DNA of 64,000 bases from JALZUV01 sp964654855 (GCA_964654855.1 CAZZJS010000004.1:124001-188000), one strand, 5' to 3'. Counted from the first letter of the stretch, positions 43,717 through 52,806 are shown. A program made the numbers and translations. The notes: generated by a model from the sequence alone, not told the origin.

Positions 43717-44237
43717 AGACGTTCCTTACGCTTGAGAAAAAGAATCCACGCTCCTGAGCCACCATCCTCTGGCCGAGCTTGATGATAAGTTAGGATAAGC
43801 CGGCGATTTTCAGGGAAATTGACCCAGCGCGGTAATGCCGCTTTCAATACCCCTTTGCCTGTCATTTTCCCATAACCTGTCACCACGCGCACCACGCGCA
43901 AACCTGATTGCGAAGCCTCATACAAAAATTGATGAAACTGATGCGATGCTTGCATTTGCGTGTAGCCATGTAAATCCAGCGTCGCTTGTGGTGTTTCCTG
44001 CCCGCGACGCAATCGTTGAGCCGTACGACGATGAACACTCGCCATATCATCTGGCTGCAAATCAATCGAAGTCGATGGTCTCGCTATAGGCATATTCGAC
44101 TTCATCATAACCGAGGGAGTTACTGACTCAACCTCACTTGCAGCTATATCTACAACACGCGTATTCACATGTTGAACATCCTGTGTGAAGTGATGCCAAA
44201 GCCGTTTTTCTTCAGGAGTCAGCGTGCGTTTATTCAT
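43713..44237 (-). CDS. Smr/MutS2-domain protein
   Basis: The 174-residue protein ends in an Smr domain (about residues 88-172) with LDLHGYTQMQA, VVRVVTGYGKMTGKGVLK and a final GGSGAWILFLKRKE. Smr domains nick or bind nucleic acids. The N-terminal half is not recognised. In alphaproteobacteria this gene is usually downstream of mltA, as here, with an 8-nt overlap. Confidence 0.9.
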   Translation of the reverse strand: MNKRTLTPEEKRLWHHFTQDVQHVNTRVVDIAASEVESVTPSVMMKSNMPIARPSTSIDLQPDDMASVHRRTAQRLRRGQETPQATLDLHGYTQMQASHQFHQFLYEASQSGLRVVRVVTGYGKMTGKGVLKAALPRWVNFPENRRLILTYHQARPEDGGSGAWILFLKRKERL

Positions 44238-45204
44238 GCAAGCTGCCTTTTGGTTTCAACACGGTAAAACGAGCCTTTTGCTTTAAACGACCAGCTAATT
44301 CACCAATGCCATCGCCAGCACCCAAAAACCAATCTGCTCGACGCTTCGTTTTAATTGCGCTGCCTGTATCTTGCGCGATGGTAAGCAGATAACTGGGCTT
44401 CGTCTCATCTGGCAATGTCGTCTCAATTAAAACCGGCGTTCCATAAGGGATTTCCTTTGGATCCACCGCTATTGAACCACGCGGTGTAAGCGGTACGCCC
44501 TGTCCACCAATGGCTGCAGGCGCTTCTTGTAAACTGAAGAAAACATAGGAAGGGTTATGCCAAAGCACTTTATTTGCATTTTCTGGATTATTTCGGAGCC
44601 ATTTTTTGATGCCCTGCATCGACATCGCTTCGCCCGTCACCATCTCATTTTTAATCATATATTTGCCGATGGACTGGTATTTCTGGCCATTCTTATCTGC
44701 AAAGCCAAGCCCCATTATTTTGCCATCCGGCAAAACAACACGGCCTGAGCCCTGAATATGTAAAAAGAAAAGATCGACCTTATCTTTCACCCAAAGAAGC
44801 GGGTTTTCCTTACCTTTCAATGCACCTTGATCAATTTCTTGGCGAGTAAAATAAGGTTTTTTTATTCTTTTTGGAACTCCCCAAACCGGATGCGGATAGT
44901 CTGCTGTTTTTTCTAAAGAACCTTCTAAAAGAGGTAGGTAGTAAGCGGTTAGCAAGCCGTCACTCGTTAATAGCTGAGGTTGATAGCGTTTTTCAAAGAA
45001 AGCGCGCTTTTCCTGTGGAGAAACGAGCTTCTTTTGCCAAAATTGCATGCAAAAGGCTTTATTTTGACGCGTGGGCTTATGGTGCACACAAGCTTTAGCC
45101 AAAGCGGCATAGGCTGGCTCAACATCTACTTGGTTCCATTGAAGAAAATTCTTAAACCCGCATAAAGCGAAAAAGCTCAAAATAATCAAAAAATAACGCG
45201 TCAT
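44230..45204 (-). CDS. mltA: Membrane-bound lytic transglycosylase A
   Basis: MltA cleaves peptidoglycan glycan strands and releases anhydromuropeptides. From the ATG at 45204 it has 324 residues with a hydrophobic N-terminal segment. The MltA domain includes LLTAYYLPLLEGS, LFFLHIQGSGRVVLPDGK and the C-terminal 3D domain ending TIAQDTGSAIKTKRRADWFLG (quoted in part), which carries catalytic Asp residues. It sits between the Tim44-like and smr genes, the usual alphaproteobacterial order. AmpG and MltA together could recycle murein. Confidence 0.9.
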   Translation of the reverse strand: MTRYFLIILSFFALCGFKNFLQWNQVDVEPAYAALAKACVHHKPTRQNKAFCMQFWQKKLVSPQEKRAFFEKRYQPQLLTSDGLLTAYYLPLLEGSLEKTADYPHPVWGVPKRIKKPYFTRQEIDQGALKGKENPLLWVKDKVDLFFLHIQGSGRVVLPDGKIMGLGFADKNGQKYQSIGKYMIKNEMVTGEAMSMQGIKKWLRNNPENANKVLWHNPSYVFFSLQEAPAAIGGQGVPLTPRGSIAVDPKEIPYGTPVLIETTLPDETKPSYLLTIAQDTGSAIKTKRRADWFLGAGDGIGELAGRLKQKARFTVLKPKGSLHE

Positions 45205-45262
45205 GGGGCGCACTATATCAGGTCTTTTAAAATTCGCCAGTCATGGCAATGAGCGCTGACGC

Positions 45263-45940
45263 TTATGTGTCGATAATCGTCCAGTTCGGATCGCGTGACT
45301 TCACCGAACGTTCAAATACCCATTCATCTTCTACACGCGTAATTTCTGAAGCATCGCCGGAGATTACGGCACCCTCTTCATTACGAACCACATGAATTTG
45401 ATCAGACATAAATTTCATCGTCATTTGAATTTTCGTACTCTTAACTTGCGCATCGGTTAATTCTGCTAGCTCAATTGAAACTAATGTCGTATCAGCCTTA
45501 GCCGCACTACTTTCACGATCGATCATAGCTTCTTCAAATTCCTGATAAACTTCTTTGGAAAGAATCTGCTTCAATGTAGATTTATCCCCATCGTTAAAGG
45601 CTTTAACCGCCCACTCAAACGCACCTTTTGCACCTTCCGTAAATTCCGTAATATCGACTGAAGGGTCTTTTGCTTTCACTTTCTCAACCTTAGTTTTGAT
45701 AGGCTCTTCAAGAGCTTCAAAGGCTTTATCAAGCGCTTCTTGCTTCTTCTCTTCTACCGTGACTTTCACACCCGGCATAGAGATCACACGCTCTTCTAAC
45801 TCTTTACCCATTTGACGACGCAAATTAGTCGTATCAGGACGATGACCTACATCCTTACCTAGCGTGTTACGAAGGCGCAGTGCGATAAAACCTGCGATGA
45901 GAGCCAAAATAATAATATCTGCAAATTGAAACGTATCCAT
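45263..45940 (-). CDS. Tim44-domain membrane protein
   Basis: The 225-residue protein has an N-terminal membrane segment (DIIILALIAGFIALRL). A charged linker follows, then a C-terminal Tim44-like domain with VYQEFEEAMIDRE and FERSVKSRDPNWTIID. The family is related to the mitochondrial import adaptor Tim44; in alphaproteobacteria it is called TimA. SecB is encoded divergently next to it and MltA follows. The role in bacteria is not well settled. Confidence 0.9.
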   Translation of the reverse strand: MDTFQFADIIILALIAGFIALRLRNTLGKDVGHRPDTTNLRRQMGKELEERVISMPGVKVTVEEKKQEALDKAFEALEEPIKTKVEKVKAKDPSVDITEFTEGAKGAFEWAVKAFNDGDKSTLKQILSKEVYQEFEEAMIDRESSAAKADTTLVSIELAELTDAQVKSTKIQMTMKFMSDQIHVVRNEEGAVISGDASEITRVEDEWVFERSVKSRDPNWTIIDT

Positions 45941-46047
45941 AATATCAGTCTAACTTAGTTTACCGTTCAAGTGAAACGAAACCTTGAAAGCTGTACCTAT
46001 GCACACTAGCTTAGCCTCACATGAATAACTGATAGATAGGACTTCTT

Positions 46048-46512
46048 ATGAGTGATGCAACCCCTAACCCACAACTAACCATCCGTGCCCAATATATTAA
46101 AGATCTTTCTTTTGAGGCACCAAAAGGCCCTTTTGGCCTTAGCCAGCTGAATGAAGGGCCGCAAATGGACGTGAATGTCGATTTGGAAGGCAAGAAAGCA
46201 ACCGATGATCTTTACGAGATGACTTTAAAGATTTCGGTGAAGGCTGCTAGTAAAGATGAGACTCTTTTTGTAGCTGAACTTGCTTATGGCGGATTATTCC
46301 AAATGCAAAATGTACCGGAAGATCGCGTGCAACCCATGCTTTTCATTGATTGCCCCTTCATCATCTTCCCATTTGCTCGACGCGTTTTGGCAGATGTCAC
46401 ACGTGACGGTGGATTCCCGCCACTTATGCTTGAGCCAATTGATTTCCACGCACTCTTTGTAAAACGTATTCAGGAAGAGCAGGCTAAAAACGGCGATAAA
46501 GAATCGAGTTAA
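46048..46512 (+). CDS. secB: Protein-export chaperone SecB
   Basis: SecB keeps secretory proteins unfolded and delivers them to SecA. The 154-residue protein has the pattern IRAQYIKDLSFEAPKGP, VNVDLEGKKA, ELAYGGLFQM and the RRVLADVTRDGGFPPLMLEP-type block. A GATAGGA ribosome site lies upstream. The SecA tail that binds SecB is present in this window's secA gene. SecB and DnaQ genes are often side by side in alphaproteobacteria, and here the two converge. Confidence 0.94.
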   Translation: MSDATPNPQLTIRAQYIKDLSFEAPKGPFGLSQLNEGPQMDVNVDLEGKKATDDLYEMTLKISVKAASKDETLFVAELAYGGLFQMQNVPEDRVQPMLFIDCPFIIFPFARRVLADVTRDGGFPPLMLEPIDFHALFVKRIQEEQAKNGDKESS

Positions 46513-46515
46513 GCA

Positions 46516-47187
46516 TTACGCCAATTTTTTCCAAAGCGGCTCATTTAATTGAGATAAAAATTCCTCGTGCGCTTGAAGTTCACTTTCAGCCACGGGGAAT
46601 TCTCTTTTGGCAAACTCCACCGCCACACGCTCAGCATCCGTATCGCCCGTATCGGCATCTAAGAGTAGAGCAGATTGGCGCCCGCCCATCAGCTCTAAGT
46701 AAACGTCAGCCAGTAACTCCGCATCAAGTAATGCACCGTGAAGAGTTCGTTCTGACAGGTCAATTTCATAACGACGGCAAAGCGCATCCAAATTTGCTGG
46801 CGATCCGGGGAAGCGCTCACGTGCTATCACTACCGTATCAATTGCACGATCCATTGGCAGAGCAGGGCGATTAATCCGTTTCAATTCCGCATTAATAAAG
46901 CCAATATCAAAGGCCGCATTATGAATCACTAGCGGGCTATCACTTAAAAACTCCAGAAACTCATCCGCTACATCAGCAAATAAAGGCTTATCGGATAAAA
47001 ACTCTGCAGATAGGCCGTGAACCTTCTCCGCTTGGGCAGGCATGTCGCGTTCAGGGTTTAAATAAACATGGTACGATTTACCCGTACGAATCCGCCCATG
47101 CATTTCCACACAACCAATTTCGACCATTCGATCATCGCCTTTATGGTGAAAGCCAGTAGTTTCTGTATCTAAAGCTATTTCGCGCAT
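46516..47187 (-). CDS. dnaQ: DNA polymerase III epsilon subunit (3'-5' proofreading exonuclease)
   Basis: The 223-residue protein has the three DEDDh exonuclease motifs: ALDTETTGF (Asp and Glu), AAFDIGFINAEL (Asp) and LHGALLDAELLADVYLEL (His and Asp). A short C-terminal tail can bind the polymerase alpha subunit. It is convergent with secB. It belongs to the conserved origin-region set, but is separated from coaE by the glycan block at 47-51 kb. Confidence 0.93.
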   Translation of the reverse strand: MREIALDTETTGFHHKGDDRMVEIGCVEMHGRIRTGKSYHVYLNPERDMPAQAEKVHGLSAEFLSDKPLFADVADEFLEFLSDSPLVIHNAAFDIGFINAELKRINRPALPMDRAIDTVVIARERFPGSPANLDALCRRYEIDLSERTLHGALLDAELLADVYLELMGGRQSALLLDADTGDTDAERVAVEFAKREFPVAESELQAHEEFLSQLNEPLWKKLA

Positions 47188-47199
47188 CTTGAGCTTATT

Positions 47200-47268
47200 G
47201 GTAATCGGTAATCAATCATTAGTGAAGGTCTAACTTTACCATTTATCAATTACTGGTTACTAGTTACC
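47200..47268. repeat. Short tandem and inverted GGTAATC-type repeats
   Basis: GGTAATC is present twice in tandem at 47200-47213. An imperfect inverted copy, GGTTACT-AGTTACC, lies at 47255-47268. The element occupies nearly the whole 83-nt space between dnaQ and the sulfotransferase-like gene. It could form an imperfect hairpin or mark an old junction. Confidence 0.4.
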
Positions 47269-47270
47269 CC

Positions 47271-48359
47271 ATGAATCGCGCAATTTTCATTCTTGGCATG
47301 CATCGCAGTGGCACTTCTGCCCTTGCGCGTGTGGTGAATTTACTAGGAGCTGATCTCGGCAATCACCTTATGGAGGCAGCGGAAGATAACCAAAAAGGCT
47401 TTTTCGAACATGAGCCTATCGTACAAGTTCACGAACAATTACTGACTGAGCTTGGCTTAAGCTGGTATGATGGACTGCCATTACCAGACGGATGGCTGGA
47501 AAGCGAAGCCGCCGATAATGCCCGCACCGCCATTGCTGAAATTTTAGATGATGAATTTTCTGAATGCCCCATTTGGGCACTGAAAGACCCTCGCCAATGT
47601 CGCCTCATGCAACTTTGGATGCCCTTGCTAGAAGATCGCGAGATTAAGCCTCACTTCATCATCGCCTACCGTCATCCGTTAGAAGTAGCGGCATCCCTTC
47701 ATAAACGCGATGGTATGAATGAAGATACAGCGCTACTTTGCTGGCTGAGTTATACACTGGAAGCCCTTATAGCCGCCGAGGGTCATCCGCAAACGATTCT
47801 CTCTTACAATGAATTATTAAGTGATTGGCAAGACGCCATGAAGCGCGCCTCTCAAGATTTAAATCTTGATTGGTCGGTTTCACTGAAAGACGCAGCTAAA
47901 GAGGTTGATGGCTTTCTGTCACCTGAATTACGTAACCATAAACAAGAACCTAAAAACCTAGGTGCACCTTATGATGCTTGTTTAGCCCTATTGGAAAAAC
48001 CAAATTCAAAGAAACTTCATCAGCTAGTTAAAACATGGAAAGCTCAAACGGCCGCCATCGCTCCGCTCTTGCGTGAAGCACGTTTAGAGAATTTATCTCT
48101 ACAGCATCAACTTATAGAAGCAAAAAAACAGGCCGCCAAAGCGAGTCACCGCACAGATGATTTAGAGACCCAATTTCAAACGCTTACACAACGCTTGAAC
48201 GAAGTAGAAGCCGAAGCCGCCAGTCGCGAAGCTACTCTTAAAACTCAGCTTGAATCCGTCTATGATTCAAGCAGCTGGAAAGTCACCGAACCAATGCGGA
48301 AATTAAGCAGTGCTATTGGCGGTGGGAAAAAGCTGGCAAAACAAGATGATAAGAGCTAA
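47271..48359 (+). CDS. Sulfotransferase-like protein with C-terminal coiled coil
   Basis: The 362-residue protein starts with the PAPS-binding-type sequence FILGMHRSGTSALARVVN. Further sulfotransferase features are WALKDPRQCRL and HFIIAYRHPLEVAASLHKRD. From about residue 270 a coiled coil follows. The C-terminus contains SSWKVTEPMRKL, a segment seen at the ends of many surface-polysaccharide glycosyltransferases. It probably sulfates or otherwise modifies a cell-surface glycan. It is the first gene of a three-gene block with two glycosyltransferases. Confidence 0.8.
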   Translation: MNRAIFILGMHRSGTSALARVVNLLGADLGNHLMEAAEDNQKGFFEHEPIVQVHEQLLTELGLSWYDGLPLPDGWLESEAADNARTAIAEILDDEFSECPIWALKDPRQCRLMQLWMPLLEDREIKPHFIIAYRHPLEVAASLHKRDGMNEDTALLCWLSYTLEALIAAEGHPQTILSYNELLSDWQDAMKRASQDLNLDWSVSLKDAAKEVDGFLSPELRNHKQEPKNLGAPYDACLALLEKPNSKKLHQLVKTWKAQTAAIAPLLREARLENLSLQHQLIEAKKQAAKASHRTDDLETQFQTLTQRLNEVEAEAASREATLKTQLESVYDSSSWKVTEPMRKLSSAIGGGKKLAKQDDKS

Positions 48360-48369
48360 AAACCGCACC

Positions 48370-49590
48370 ATGACAAAAAGAGTGATATTTACCAGCTGCG
48401 CAACCAACTATATTCCTAAAGCACGCGTGCTAGCGGAAAGTGTGAAGCAGTTTCACCCCGAAATTGACGTATTTGTTCTACTCGCAGATACGCCGCCAGA
48501 TGGATTTTCCCTTAAAAATGAAGCCTTCGATACACTCTTTGCCGCTAAAGATTTGGGCATTGAAGATTATGAGCGGTGGATTTTCGGCCATCGCATTGTT
48601 GAGGCTTGCACTGCCGTAAAACCCTTCATGCTGCGCCACTTGCTGGAACAGGGCTATGATGAAGTGATTTATTTTGATCCTGATATTGCCATTTTCACCA
48701 CGCTTGAGCCTATCTTCGATGGATTTAAAAAGGGCAGCGTATTGCTGACTCCGCATATTAATGAACCCGAAGCTACGACCGAAGCCATTAAAGATAATGA
48801 GCTAAACTCACTTAAGCACGGGCTTTATAACTTTGGTTTTGTTGCTGTAAAGAATGACGAAACGGGTCGCGCTTATGCCGATTGGTGGGCAGAGCGTTGT
48901 TATTTCCGCTGCTTTGACGATATTGCCGGCGGTAATTTCACCGACCAAAAGTGGAATGATCTCGTTCCCGTCTTTTTCGATAATGTGCATTTACTCAAAC
49001 ATCCGGGCTGCAATGTCGCCACGTGGAATTACGCTCAACGCAAACTTGAAGGGTCGCTCAAAGACGGTATCACCGTTAATGGCGAGGCCTTCATTTTTCA
49101 TCACTTTACCGGTTTTGATAGCGGCGCTCATATTTTGATGCGGGATAAATATGGCAAAGATATGCCCGCAGCGCTGGAACTTAGCCATTGGTATGTCGAT
49201 GCTTGCGACAAATATTCCGAAGAAAAGCTAGAAGCGGTGCCTTGGGCTTATGGCTCATATGATGATGGCCAACCTGTACAAGCGCACCATCGCGCGCTTT
49301 ATCGTACCCGCGAAGATTTGCGTGAGGCTTTCCCACAGCCTTTCTCCACCGCTAAACAGGGTAAGCATAAAATGTGTTTTCCTGAATGGTTGAAAAATGA
49401 AGGCCTGCTTGATTATGCTCCTTTTATCGGAGAAGCCGTTCGCCCATTCCGTCAATTTATGCGCGATACGCGATTTGAATTTGATGGCTATGTCACTCGT
49501 ACCAATCGCCTAAAAGGGTGGCAAAAACGCGGTGTGCTTAAACTTTCCGGCTTCGTTTTCGGTCTCGCTGGTGGGAAGAAAGCAGCCTAA
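48370..49590 (+). CDS. Glycosyltransferase with DxD motif (GT8-like)
   Basis: The ATG at 48370 starts 406 residues; an earlier in-frame ATG overlaps the previous gene. The N-terminal FTSCATNYIPKARVLAESVK and the metal-binding EVIYFDPDIAIF (DPD) fit a GT-A fold of the GT8-like kind. NFTDQKWNDLVPVFFDNVH supports a hydrolase-free sugar-nucleotide transferase. No membrane segment is seen. Its stop overlaps the next gene's start (TAATG). Donor and acceptor are unknown. Confidence 0.8.
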   Translation: MTKRVIFTSCATNYIPKARVLAESVKQFHPEIDVFVLLADTPPDGFSLKNEAFDTLFAAKDLGIEDYERWIFGHRIVEACTAVKPFMLRHLLEQGYDEVIYFDPDIAIFTTLEPIFDGFKKGSVLLTPHINEPEATTEAIKDNELNSLKHGLYNFGFVAVKNDETGRAYADWWAERCYFRCFDDIAGGNFTDQKWNDLVPVFFDNVHLLKHPGCNVATWNYAQRKLEGSLKDGITVNGEAFIFHHFTGFDSGAHILMRDKYGKDMPAALELSHWYVDACDKYSEEKLEAVPWAYGSYDDGQPVQAHHRALYRTREDLREAFPQPFSTAKQGKHKMCFPEWLKNEGLLDYAPFIGEAVRPFRQFMRDTRFEFDGYVTRTNRLKGWQKRGVLKLSGFVFGLAGGKKAA

Positions 49591-50984
49591 TGAAGCAACA
49601 GCTGGTTGAGTTTGCGCGCCAAGTTTTGCGAGTTTCACCGCTGCGCGCTGTGCATAAACGTAAAATTCAGCGTTTTTGTTTTCTAACATTTCCTTCCCTT
49701 TTCCGCCATTTGCCAGCCTATCAGCTATGGAGCCTGCAAAACCCCGCCATTGCCGATAAAGAGTTGCGTAAGATGGATTTGCCGCAAAAACGTTCTGATA
49801 CTTTAGAAGAGCCTATTTTTAAGAGTGAAAATCCAAGCATTTTAATGGTTAGTCATAGTTTGGGCGGCGGCACTGAGCATCACCTCAAACAGCTTGGTGA
49901 AAAACTGGAACAAGAAGATGTGACTGTTTGGGCATTGCGCAGCCTCGGTTCTGAGTGGGTGCGCTTATTGCCTTATGATAATTTAGAGGATGAAGGTTTA
50001 ATTTACCATCTTGAGACTGAGTCTGAACTTCTGCTTCAGCAGTTAGAGCTATTTGATATTCGCCTCATTCATGTTCATCACCTCGTCGATTTCACCGCTG
50101 GCTTTAGCAATAAAATTCGATCTTTTGCTGAACGGTTAGAGATCCCTTACGATTTCACCGCCCATGATTATTTAAGCATCTGCCCGCGTTTTACTCTTTA
50201 TAGCGATGCTACACGCGGCTATTGCGGCGAGCCCGATGTAAAACACTGCAGCGGTTGTGTGAAAACTTACGGTTCAGCTGCTGGCAAAGATGTGGATGTT
50301 GAAAAATGGCGCACCGATTATGCCGAATTTCTAAATGCTGCCCGCCATGTTTACACCCCCGATATGGATGTAAAAAATAGACTGGAACGTTATCTCCCAG
50401 ATTCTACGATTATCAATCGCCCGCATTGGGATGAAGCTGAAGTTACTCCGCTCGCTCGCAAAGCAGGTAAAAAACTTCGCGTACTCACCTTAGGTGGTAT
50501 CGCACCTCATAAAGGCTCGATGGTTTTAAAAGAATGCGCCGAAGATGCCAAAAAGCGCGGATTAGATATCGAATTCACCTTGATTGGCTTTAGCGACATT
50601 GATTGGCAATTAAACAAATTTATGACTGTGACCGGCCCTTATAAACAAGCTGAGTTACCACAAATGCTAAAAGACGGCGAATTTGATATGGTTTTCCTAC
50701 CTGCTACTTGGCCGGAAACCTTCAACTATACTTTATCTGAGATTCTACATTTTGGCATTTATCCGGTGAGTTTTGAGATTGGTGCCATTGCGCGAAGAAT
50801 TCGTGAAATAGGCTATGGAAGCGTTCTACCTTATAAACTCTATCGCTATGCTAGTGATATTAACGATGCTTTATTAGCCATTACTATTGAGGATGCTCCC
50901 GTTGAGAAACTCAAATCAGCGCAAGCCAGCTACGCTAATATTTTAGATGAATATTATAATTTAGAAATAAAAGCTTCTAGCTGA
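49590..50984 (+). CDS. Glycosyltransferase, group 1 / GT4-like
   Basis: The 464-residue protein has the GT-B pattern. An N-terminal region has ILMVSHSLGGGTEHHLKQL and IHVHHLVDFTAG. A central Cys-rich segment has YLSICPRFTLYSDATRGYCG and HCSGCVKTYG. The C-terminal nucleotide-sugar domain has LTLGGIAPHKGSMVL and VFLPATWPETFNYTLSEIL. The Cys cluster occurs in GT4 enzymes of surface-polysaccharide clusters. It is coupled to the preceding gene, and its last 31 nt overlap the convergent coaE gene. Confidence 0.8.
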   Translation: MKQQLVEFARQVLRVSPLRAVHKRKIQRFCFLTFPSLFRHLPAYQLWSLQNPAIADKELRKMDLPQKRSDTLEEPIFKSENPSILMVSHSLGGGTEHHLKQLGEKLEQEDVTVWALRSLGSEWVRLLPYDNLEDEGLIYHLETESELLLQQLELFDIRLIHVHHLVDFTAGFSNKIRSFAERLEIPYDFTAHDYLSICPRFTLYSDATRGYCGEPDVKHCSGCVKTYGSAAGKDVDVEKWRTDYAEFLNAARHVYTPDMDVKNRLERYLPDSTIINRPHWDEAEVTPLARKAGKKLRVLTLGGIAPHKGSMVLKECAEDAKKRGLDIEFTLIGFSDIDWQLNKFMTVTGPYKQAELPQMLKDGEFDMVFLPATWPETFNYTLSEILHFGIYPVSFEIGAIARRIREIGYGSVLPYKLYRYASDINDALLAITIEDAPVEKLKSAQASYANILDEYYNLEIKASS

Positions 50985-51538
50985 GCCTTGCTGGATTCCA
51001 ATCCATCAGATGTATCAATCACCACATCTGCTCTTTTGCGTTTTTCAGCATCCGGCATTTGACGGGATAGGATTTGCTGAAGTTTCTCTTCCGTCATCCA
51101 TTCACGTTCCATTGCCCGCTCACGCTGCATTTCAGGCGAACAACTAACCACCATTACTTTATCGCAAATGCTTTGCGCACCTGTTTCAAATAACAAAGGA
51201 ATTTCTAACACTAAGATCGGCCAATTTTCTGCTTTAGCTTGGGCAATCAACGCTAGATTAACAGCACGCACTTTAGGGTGGAGGAACTCTTCTAACTGTG
51301 AGAGTTTATCCTGATCAGCAAAAACCTCCATACCGAGATTTTGACGATTTACGACTTCATCTTCCACCGCATTTGGAAACACCCCTGCGATTTGAGAAAT
51401 AAGCGCTTTATCTTCAGCCAATAATTGATGCACCACCGCATCTGCATCGCTCACTTTAGCACCTAGCTCCGCTAGCTGTTTTGCCACCGTGCTTTTACCC
51501 ATGGCGATGGAGCCTGTAAGTCCAATAGTGATGGTCAT
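50954..51538 (-). CDS. coaE: Dephospho-CoA kinase
   Basis: CoaE phosphorylates dephospho-CoA in the last step of CoA synthesis. The 194-residue protein has the P-loop GLTGSIAMGKSTVAKQL at its N-terminus and the DADAVVHQLL segment. VLEIPLLFETGAQ and a C-terminal RADVVIDTSDGLE follow. It is part of the origin-region set with aroE and dnaQ. Its 3' end overlaps the convergent glycosyltransferase gene. Confidence 0.94.
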   Translation of the reverse strand: MTITIGLTGSIAMGKSTVAKQLAELGAKVSDADAVVHQLLAEDKALISQIAGVFPNAVEDEVVNRQNLGMEVFADQDKLSQLEEFLHPKVRAVNLALIAQAKAENWPILVLEIPLLFETGAQSICDKVMVVSCSPEMQRERAMEREWMTEEKLQQILSRQMPDAEKRKRADVVIDTSDGLESSKAQLEAFISKL

Positions 51539-51542
51539 AAAA

Positions 51543-52010
51543 TTAGCTTAATACAAGCTCGCCGCCCTGTCCAAGATCATTGTAGAAGAAAGATTCTCGA
51601 TTTTTTTCCAAAATCTCGATTATTTTTGTTCTAACTTCGTTTACTTCTTTTTTTGTGTCTAAATGTAAATCTTTAGGGAGTCTGAGATATTTCGTTTCTT
51701 CAATAAGGTAGTCCATATCTTTGATAAGTTCTTTTTGTAATTTTTCGTGTTTTTTCTGTAAAATTAGCGGACTTCCCGTTTCTGCGGATTGACACATATT
51801 TTGATACTTACTGACAAGATTGTTTCTCTTCTCAATTGCGATACCTAAAAATTCATTCACTTTTTCAGATTTATTCTCCAAGTCATGAAATTGAAGGCGT
51901 TCAATAAATTTTCCAAAATTAATGTAAAAGCGTTGTCCTAAAATTTCTTGAGTTTCCAACTCTTCTAATAGCTGAGCCTTAGGATCATATTTTTCAGGTG
52001 ATAAGTCCAT
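51543..52010 (-). CDS. Unknown helical protein inserted between aroE and coaE
   Basis: I do not recognise this 155-residue protein. It is rich in Glu, Lys, Leu and Asn and looks mostly helical (for example KKHEKLQKELIKDMDYLIEE). There is no signal peptide or membrane segment. Its DNA is more AT-rich than that of coaE and aroE. The start overlaps the end of aroE by 17 nt. In related genomes maf is often seen in this neighbourhood; here this gene is found instead. Confidence 0.6.
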   Translation of the reverse strand: MDLSPEKYDPKAQLLEELETQEILGQRFYINFGKFIERLQFHDLENKSEKVNEFLGIAIEKRNNLVSKYQNMCQSAETGSPLILQKKHEKLQKELIKDMDYLIEETKYLRLPKDLHLDTKKEVNEVRTKIIEILEKNRESFFYNDLGQGGELVLS

Positions 52011-52806
52011 CTCGTATTGTTTTATCCGCTTCTGGTTTTATTCCAAAGAAGGCTTCAAAAGCGGGAACGGCTTGATGAATGAGCATTCCCAATCCATCAA
52101 CGGTTGGGTTTCCTCGTTCAGCTGCTTGCTTTAAAAGCATTGTATGAAGTGGATTATAAACAATATCCGTAACTAAAGCGTTAACAGGAAGTGACTCTAA
52201 GTTGAGTTCTAATTCAGGTTGATTTTTCATTCCCAAGCTAGTCGTATTAATCAGTAGGCTCGCAGCAGATAGTGATTCAGAGCTATTCTTCCAATCTTCA
52301 ACTTGAATGGATGGATGCATTTCAGCTAAAGCTTCTGCCTTTGAACGTGTACGATTAAGAAGGGTAATTTGCGTAACTCCTTCTGCTAATAAACCTGCTA
52401 TCACTGCACGTGCTGCACCACCTGCTCCTAAGATAATTGCATGATTTAGATATGGTGAAAGATTCTCCACCCCCTCACGCAGGTTCTCAATAAATCCATA
52501 AGCATCCGTATTATCGCCATGAATCTTCTCATCTTTAAACGTCACGGTATTAACCGCGCCGATTAGCTTTGCTTTAGCAGAAATCTGATCAAGATAGGGA
52601 GTCACTTGTTCTTTTAATGGAACGGTTAAATTAACCCCTGTATACCCTTCTTCCTTTAGCTTAGATATCCTCTCACCAAGGAATTCAGGCGATGTCTTGA
52701 TTGCCTCATAATCTCCCTCAATACCATATTTCTTTAACCAATAACCATGAAGTTTGGGGGACAGCGAATGGCTGATTGGATAACCAAGCACGGCAGCGCG
52801 TTTCAT
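51994..52806 (-). CDS. aroE: Shikimate dehydrogenase
   Basis: AroE reduces dehydroshikimate to shikimate in aromatic amino acid synthesis. At 270 residues it has normal length. Motifs are GYPISHSLSPKLHGYWLK at the N-terminus, GVNLTVPLKEQV, NTVTF with GDNTDAYGF, and the nucleotide-binding GAGGAARAVIAGLL. It overlaps the ppsR gene by 4 nt (ATGA) and is transcribed away from the putative origin. Confidence 0.95.
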   Translation of the reverse strand: MKRAAVLGYPISHSLSPKLHGYWLKKYGIEGDYEAIKTSPEFLGERISKLKEEGYTGVNLTVPLKEQVTPYLDQISAKAKLIGAVNTVTFKDEKIHGDNTDAYGFIENLREGVENLSPYLNHAIILGAGGAARAVIAGLLAEGVTQITLLNRTRSKAEALAEMHPSIQVEDWKNSSESLSAASLLINTTSLGMKNQPELELNLESLPVNALVTDIVYNPLHTMLLKQAAERGNPTVDGLGMLIHQAVPAFEAFFGIKPEADKTIRDGLIT

